From positions 1 through 24,268 of the IMG/VR virus record IMGVR_UViG_3300030333_001184: a DNA stretch of 24,268 nt. One strand, given 5' to 3'. The notes beneath the pieces are model-generated. The model did not search any database, was not told the origin of the DNA, and was given only the letters and a program-made list of their open reading frames with translations. This DNA is from a virus. Both the position numbers and the translations under genes were made by a program. This document shows, in pieces, positions 20,404 through 24,268 of this stretch. The number at the start of each line of letters is the position of its first letter. Within the stretch, counting starts at the first letter, position 1.

Positions 20404-22271
20404 TAACATATTACAATTTACTAGATACAATAAAAACACAATTACTAGAAGACCCACAATGTAATTCTGTTACTGAAGGCTCTATATGGGAAATAGATTT
20501 AGCTAAACAAACTATAATGCCTTATGCACACATTCAAGTTAATAGTGCATCAATTACAGAACGTACAAATATATTTAATGTTACTGTTTTCTGTATGGAT
20601 ATTGTAGACAAGTCTAAAGAAGAAACAACAGATAAATTCAAAGGTAACGATAACGAACAGGATGTATTAAATACACAATTTGCAGTTGCTACAAGATTGT
20701 TAGAATTAATGCGTAGAGGAGATTTAAGAAACGATAATTTTGCTTTATTAGAAGGTTCATCTCCAAGTCTTGAATCGTTTACAGAGAGATTTGAGAATTT
20801 TTATGCTGGATGGGCAGCTACATTTGATGTAGAAGTTCCTAACGAAATGACTATATGTGGAACAGTTGCACCATCAGCTTGTGAAGATGCTTCATATAGT
20901 ATTACAGATTCAGCAGGAACAGTATTATATAGTGGAACGATTGTATCAGGTGGCTCATTAACACAAGCAATATCAAATAGTGCAGTAAGCAATTCTGACG
21001 ATAGTTTTACAGCAAGTATTTTAGCACAAGGAACATTGGCTCTTGGAGATATAGAAATAACAGTTCGTAATAGTGCAGGAGCAACAGTTGGAACAAACAC
21101 ATTACCAGCAGCAGTTAATGGTACAGCAACAGCACCTGATGGAACAGTAAGAAATACAGATGGTAGTTATTCTCTTGCAGTAGTTTCAGGAACAACAGAT
21201 GGTGTTATACCTAATAGCACAATGAATTTTAATGGTGCAAGTGAAGGAACATTTGTTAGTGTAAAAACAACAGCAGTTACTTTGAAGGATGAAACAGGAT
21301 CAAACCTTACTCCGACATCAAAAAGTTTAGCAAGTAATACATTAGCATTAGTAGTTCAAAATCCTGTAACAGTATTTACAGATATGTACACAGGAAAAGC
21401 AGTTTCACACGGAGGAACAGTTGAATCATTATCTTGTATAGATACATCTGATGTATTTAGTGCTGCACCATTAGGAAAAATACAGCCATCAGCTTACGGA
21501 ACAGGAAAACTAATTGCAATGAAGCCATTAGCAGGAGGTTTTGATTTAGATGTTGTAAGAAGCACAACAGCATACAGAACAAATAGCAGTAATTTATTAG
21601 AATCAGTTGCAGCGAATGTTCCAAGACTAGATTATGAAGGTGTTACTTGTCCATCTGTTTTAGTAGAAGCACAATCAACAAATCTATTACTTTACTCACA
21701 GGAATTTGATAATTCTTGGTGGAAAAAAAATAGTTCAACAGTAACAGCTAATGATGCAGTTGCTCCTGATGGAACAACAACAGCAGAAAAGTTAGCTTTA
21801 GGTGGTGTAAATTTAGCTAGGTTATTTAGAAACAGTACAGTAACAACATCTAACACTCATACATTTAGTATATGGATGAAAGGAACAGCAGGAGAGCAAG
21901 TTACATTAGAAGCTGGAAGTGGAGCAAATTCTGTTACATTGACTGCTAATTGGGTTAGATATAGTGTTGTAAATACAGGAGGTGAAACATCAACAAATGT
22001 TAAAGTTATAAATAGGTCATCAAATGGAGATGATGCAAACGATATTTATATTTGGGGCGCACAATTAGAAGAAACATCTACGGCTAGTTCATATATTGTA
22101 ACAACGTCTGCAAGTGCTACAAGAAATGCAGATGTATTATCAGTAACAGGCTTAACAGGATCATCAACAGTAACAGAAACATTTGAAGATGATTCAACAA
22201 ACGTAATAAGTAATCCTAGTACATATACAATGAGTACAGGAAGAATTAAAAAAGTAACACGAACAGTATGA
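20400..22271 (+). CDS. Tail protein with a receptor-binding-type C-terminus
   Basis: This 623-residue protein seems to join three parts. Residues 1-145 (MITYYNLLDTIKTQLLEDPQ, PYAHIQVNSASITERTNIFNVTVFCMDIV, LLELMRRGDLRN) look like a tail-completion or terminator-type domain of Bacteroidota phages. Residues about 150-350 are low-complexity, Ser/Thr/Ala/Gly-rich beta repeats (APDGTVRNTDGSYSLAVVSG). Residues about 360-623 have the pattern of tail-fibre receptor-binding regions: AYRTNSSNLLESVAANVPRLDYEG, VLVEAQSTNLLLYSQEFDNSWW, APDGTTTAEKLALG, HTFSIWMKG and YIWGAQLEETSTASSYI, which resembles a carbohydrate-binding jelly roll. It begins in an ATGA overlap with the frameshift product and ends in another with the next gene. 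The order suggests a multi-role tail protein. Confidence 0.68.
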   Translation: MITYYNLLDTIKTQLLEDPQCNSVTEGSIWEIDLAKQTIMPYAHIQVNSASITERTNIFNVTVFCMDIVDKSKEETTDKFKGNDNEQDVLNTQFAVATRLLELMRRGDLRNDNFALLEGSSPSLESFTERFENFYAGWAATFDVEVPNEMTICGTVAPSACEDASYSITDSAGTVLYSGTIVSGGSLTQAISNSAVSNSDDSFTASILAQGTLALGDIEITVRNSAGATVGTNTLPAAVNGTATAPDGTVRNTDGSYSLAVVSGTTDGVIPNSTMNFNGASEGTFVSVKTTAVTLKDETGSNLTPTSKSLASNTLALVVQNPVTVFTDMYTGKAVSHGGTVESLSCIDTSDVFSAAPLGKIQPSAYGTGKLIAMKPLAGGFDLDVVRSTTAYRTNSSNLLESVAANVPRLDYEGVTCPSVLVEAQSTNLLLYSQEFDNSWWKKNSSTVTANDAVAPDGTTTAEKLALGGVNLARLFRNSTVTTSNTHTFSIWMKGTAGEQVTLEAGSGANSVTLTANWVRYSVVNTGGETSTNVKVINRSSNGDDANDIYIWGAQLEETSTASSYIVTTSASATRNADVLSVTGLTGSSTVTETFEDDSTNVISNPSTYTMSTGRIKKVTRTV

Positions 22272-22555
22272 TAGTATATAAATTAAAATACGAAGATTAC
22301 CAAAAGGCAATTTTAGATTTAATGAATAAAGGAGTTTTCTTAAATTCTAAATTAGATTATGCTACACATATTCAAGCTGTAGTTTTTATTGGTAAAATAG
22401 AAATAACAGAAGGAACGTATGATGAACAAGATAAAGTATTAACAGAGCCAACATATGAAGATGGTTTTTTTGTTGATGTTATGAGTTCACAAGAAATAGA
22501 TTTTGATAATATAGTAACACCAAACAATCCTGTACATAAATTTGCAGGGCAATAA
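22268..22555 (+). CDS. Small tail-region protein of unknown function
   Basis: This 95-residue protein starts MIVYKLKYEDYQKAILDLMNKGVFL, contains THIQAVVFIGKIEITEGTYDE, and ends NNPVHKFAGQ. I recall proteins of this pattern in tail regions of Bacteroidota phages, but no function. It starts in an ATGA overlap with the gene before and is followed 3 bases later by the gp10-like gene. A small tail completion or baseplate component is plausible from place alone. Confidence 0.6.
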   Translation: MIVYKLKYEDYQKAILDLMNKGVFLNSKLDYATHIQAVVFIGKIEITEGTYDEQDKVLTEPTYEDGFFVDVMSSQEIDFDNIVTPNNPVHKFAGQ

Positions 22556-22558
22556 GAT

Positions 22559-23116
22559 ATGTTTAAACCTGAAGAAGTAGAAAAAGAATTATCAGCTTTT
22601 GGTAAGTATGTTGTAAAACAAGCAAAAACAAGATTATCAAAAAGCAAAAAAAAATCTAGTGGAAATTTATATAATTCTATTGGCTTTGATTTAAAGGTAA
22701 TGCGTAATTCTTTTAGTATGTCTTTTTTTATGCAAGATTATGGTGCTTTTGTAGATGAAGGAGTACGAGGTAATAAAAGTAGTAGTAAAGGTAATAGACA
22801 AACTCAATCTCGTTTTAAATTTGGTACAAATAGTAGTTTAATAGGAAAATCTAAAGGAGGGATGTCAGGCTTGATGGCTAAATGGGCAAAGAAAAAAGGT
22901 TTTCAATGGAGAGATAAAGAATCAGGAAGATTTATGTCGCACAAATCTATGGGATATTTAATAGCTAGAAGCATATATAACAAAGGATTAAAACCTACAT
23001 TATTTTTTACAAAACCATTTGAGGATGCTTTTTTAAGATTGCCTGAAGATATAATAGAAAAATTTGGTTTAGATGTAGATGAATTTTTAGAACAAGTAAC
23101 ACAAGGAACAGATTAA
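22559..23116 (+). CDS. Tail completion / neck protein, HK97 gp10-like
   Basis: This 185-residue, basic protein has an N-terminal helix (VEKELSAFGKYVVKQAKTRLSK), then GNLYNSIGFDLKV and the motif MQDYGAFVDEGVRG. It ends with a conserved-looking FFTKPFEDAFLRLPEDIIEKFG. The DYGxFVDEG motif with a preceding LYNSI strand is typical of the HK97 gp10-like family and its Bacteroidota relatives, which join tail to head or complete the tail. The middle (GNKSSSKGNRQTQSR) is a charged loop. Between a tail-region gene and a structural gene its position fits. Confidence 0.68.
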   Translation: MFKPEEVEKELSAFGKYVVKQAKTRLSKSKKKSSGNLYNSIGFDLKVMRNSFSMSFFMQDYGAFVDEGVRGNKSSSKGNRQTQSRFKFGTNSSLIGKSKGGMSGLMAKWAKKKGFQWRDKESGRFMSHKSMGYLIARSIYNKGLKPTLFFTKPFEDAFLRLPEDIIEKFGLDVDEFLEQVTQGTD

Positions 23117-23127
23117 AATAATAGACA

Positions 23128-24189
23128 ATGTCAAACGTATATACAAAAATAAATACAAGAAGTCCGTACATAATATCTCAAGCTGGAACATCAGCAGGGC
23201 AATTAATACAAGTAGAATTATACATACATCAATCAGGTGGAAGTGAACCTGGATCAGCAACATTTAATTTATCAAAGCCTGTACCTAGTGCTAGTTTACT
23301 AACAGTATATTTTGATATATCTCCATATTTAAAATATTATATTAGTCATACATCACTTACTCCTGTAACAGGATTAACAGCAACATCTGCTGGTAATTAC
23401 GTTTATTGTAAAGCATTAATAAAAAGAGCAGGAGTTTTACAAGATACAAAATTCTTAATTGGTTATAATGGCTATGGTTATTTTGAGAATGGAAGCAATC
23501 CTGTATTAGATGCTCATATAATGTTAGATGAAGGAGAATACTATATGTATAAAAACCAAAACAACGGAGCATTATTTTATTCTATTGATAGTGATGCTTC
23601 TCCAGCAGAAGATTGGGATGCTACATACGTTTGTTTAGATGGTACAACAGCAAATGTAGATATAAACTTAAACACACAAGATAATGCATATATTCCTTAC
23701 ATTACTCCAACACATAAAAACAATGGAGGATCAACATTGAAAATATATAAAGATTCATCATTATATAAAACATTTACATTTACAGAAGTATGCGAACCTA
23801 AATATACTCCTGTTGTTTGTGATTTTGTAAATAAATACGGAGTATGGCAAACGATAATTTTCTTTAAGGTATCAAAGTCCAATATTAATACAACAAGAAG
23901 TACGTTTAATATGATGCCATCTAGTCCAGCATATAATACATCTAAAAACATCACACAAAACTTTAATACAAATGGTACAGAAACAATTACTGTAAATACA
24001 GGATTTGTAAGAGAAGGTTATAATGATGTTATGAAACAAATATTATTAAGTGAAACAATTAGGTTAGATGGAAAACCTGTTGTTCCACAAACAAATAGTT
24101 TAGATATGCACAAGAGCATAAACGAAAGATTGATTAATTATACATTGTCATTTAATTACGCACATCATATTATAAATAATATTCAGTAA
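23128..24189 (+). CDS. Virion structural protein of the tail region
   Basis: This 353-residue, beta-rich protein begins SNVYTKINTRSPYIISQAG with a strand QLIQVELYIHQSG, and carries strings such as VYFDISPYLKYYI, VYCKALIKRAG, CEPKYTPVVCDFVNKYGVWQTIIFFKVSK and SLDMHKSINERLINYTLSFNYAH. I recall this DISPYLxxY ... KYTPVxCxFVNKxGxWQ type in Bacteroidota phages, where it accompanies tail genes; its place in the virion is not clear. There is no membrane segment or signal peptide. The stop overlaps the ATG of the next gene (TAATG at 24187-24191). Confidence 0.65.
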   Translation: MSNVYTKINTRSPYIISQAGTSAGQLIQVELYIHQSGGSEPGSATFNLSKPVPSASLLTVYFDISPYLKYYISHTSLTPVTGLTATSAGNYVYCKALIKRAGVLQDTKFLIGYNGYGYFENGSNPVLDAHIMLDEGEYYMYKNQNNGALFYSIDSDASPAEDWDATYVCLDGTTANVDINLNTQDNAYIPYITPTHKNNGGSTLKIYKDSSLYKTFTFTEVCEPKYTPVVCDFVNKYGVWQTIIFFKVSKSNINTTRSTFNMMPSSPAYNTSKNITQNFNTNGTETITVNTGFVREGYNDVMKQILLSETIRLDGKPVVPQTNSLDMHKSINERLINYTLSFNYAHHIINNIQ

Positions 24190-24268
24190 TGAGAACAGTT
24201 CAATTATACATAAATGATAAAAAGGTAGATTTATATGGAGATGAAAAAATTTCAATTACATCTAGTAT
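24189..24268 (+). CDS. Tail protein, 3' end outside window
   Basis: Only the first 26 codons are present: MRTVQLYINDKKVDLYGDEKI, then SITSS. The pattern VQLYIN-x-x-x-VDLY-x-DE is one I associate with large tail proteins in Bacteroidota phages, here beginning in a TAATG overlap with the gene before. The rest of the gene is beyond the window, so function cannot be judged further. Confidence 0.6.
   Translation, partial: MRTVQLYINDKKVDLYGDEKISITSS

Noticed and set aside
1-24268. tRNA genes, CRISPR arrays, insertion sequences, integrase or att sites
   Set aside because: Read for but not seen: no cloverleaf with conserved tRNA bases, no regularly spaced repeats, no transposase or recombinase motifs.

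Overview
This window is part of a dsDNA tailed-phage genome (Caudoviricetes, probably siphovirus-like). The likely host is a Bacteroidota bacterium, most plausibly a member of Flavobacteriia. The evidence is strongly AT-rich DNA, A-rich start contexts without Shine-Dalgarno sequences, promoter candidates of the Bacteroidota type (TTG, about 19 bases, TAnnTTT), a DUF3127-like SSB, and several protein types I associate with phages and prophages of that phylum. Every gene I can support lies on the + strand, and most neighbours abut or overlap by ATGA or TAATG. I see no integrase, repressor, tRNA, CRISPR array or insertion sequence, so the lifestyle is undetermined. The window is cut inside a gene at both ends.

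Layout. 1-7012: head module (XkdF-like maturation protease, acidic scaffold-like protein, major capsid protein, probable tail-tube or structural protein, a coiled-coil head-associated protein, a small independent cassette, a small structural protein, portal, head-tail connector). 7009-8529: lysis cassette (two micro-ORFs, holin, amidase endolysin, one-gene spanin). 8646-9359: metallophosphoesterase. 9360-9629: longest non-coding stretch, with short repeats and a promoter. 9630-13896: early genes (small unknown proteins, a DnaA-domain-IV-like DNA binder, a replication-initiator-like protein, a RecA/DnaB-type ATPase, a PD-(D/E)XK-like nuclease, NinG). 13936-16486: recombination and DNA modification (small basic DNA-binding candidate, ERF annealing protein, YqaJ-like exonuclease, DNA methyltransferase, SSB-like OB protein). 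16531-18025: small proteins and a sigma-factor-like regulator. 18054-19539: small and large terminase. 19655-24268: tail module.

The clearest non-standard feature is at 20137-20143. A T TTT TTT slippery heptamer lies inside a run of nine T, in the gene after terL. The -1 frame has a stop just before the run, then stays open for 86 codons past the slip, and ends in a TGA overlapping the next gene's ATG. This fits a programmed -1 frameshift making a short (189 aa) and a long (249 aa) tail-assembly-chaperone pair. Other points of interest are two single-gene cassettes with nearly identical promoters and similar terminators, a chain of translationally coupled mini-genes, a repeated helical module shared by the protease and a second head-region protein, a Cys/His-rich domain on the portal C-terminus, and a phased repeat directly upstream of terS.

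How the parts may work together (inference): early genes replicate and recombine the DNA (initiator-like proteins and helicase-like ATPase; ERF with YqaJ exonuclease, NinG and SSB). The sigma-like protein may switch on later genes. The head genes build and mature the procapsid, terminase fills it, and the tail module completes the virion. Holin, endolysin and spanin release it.
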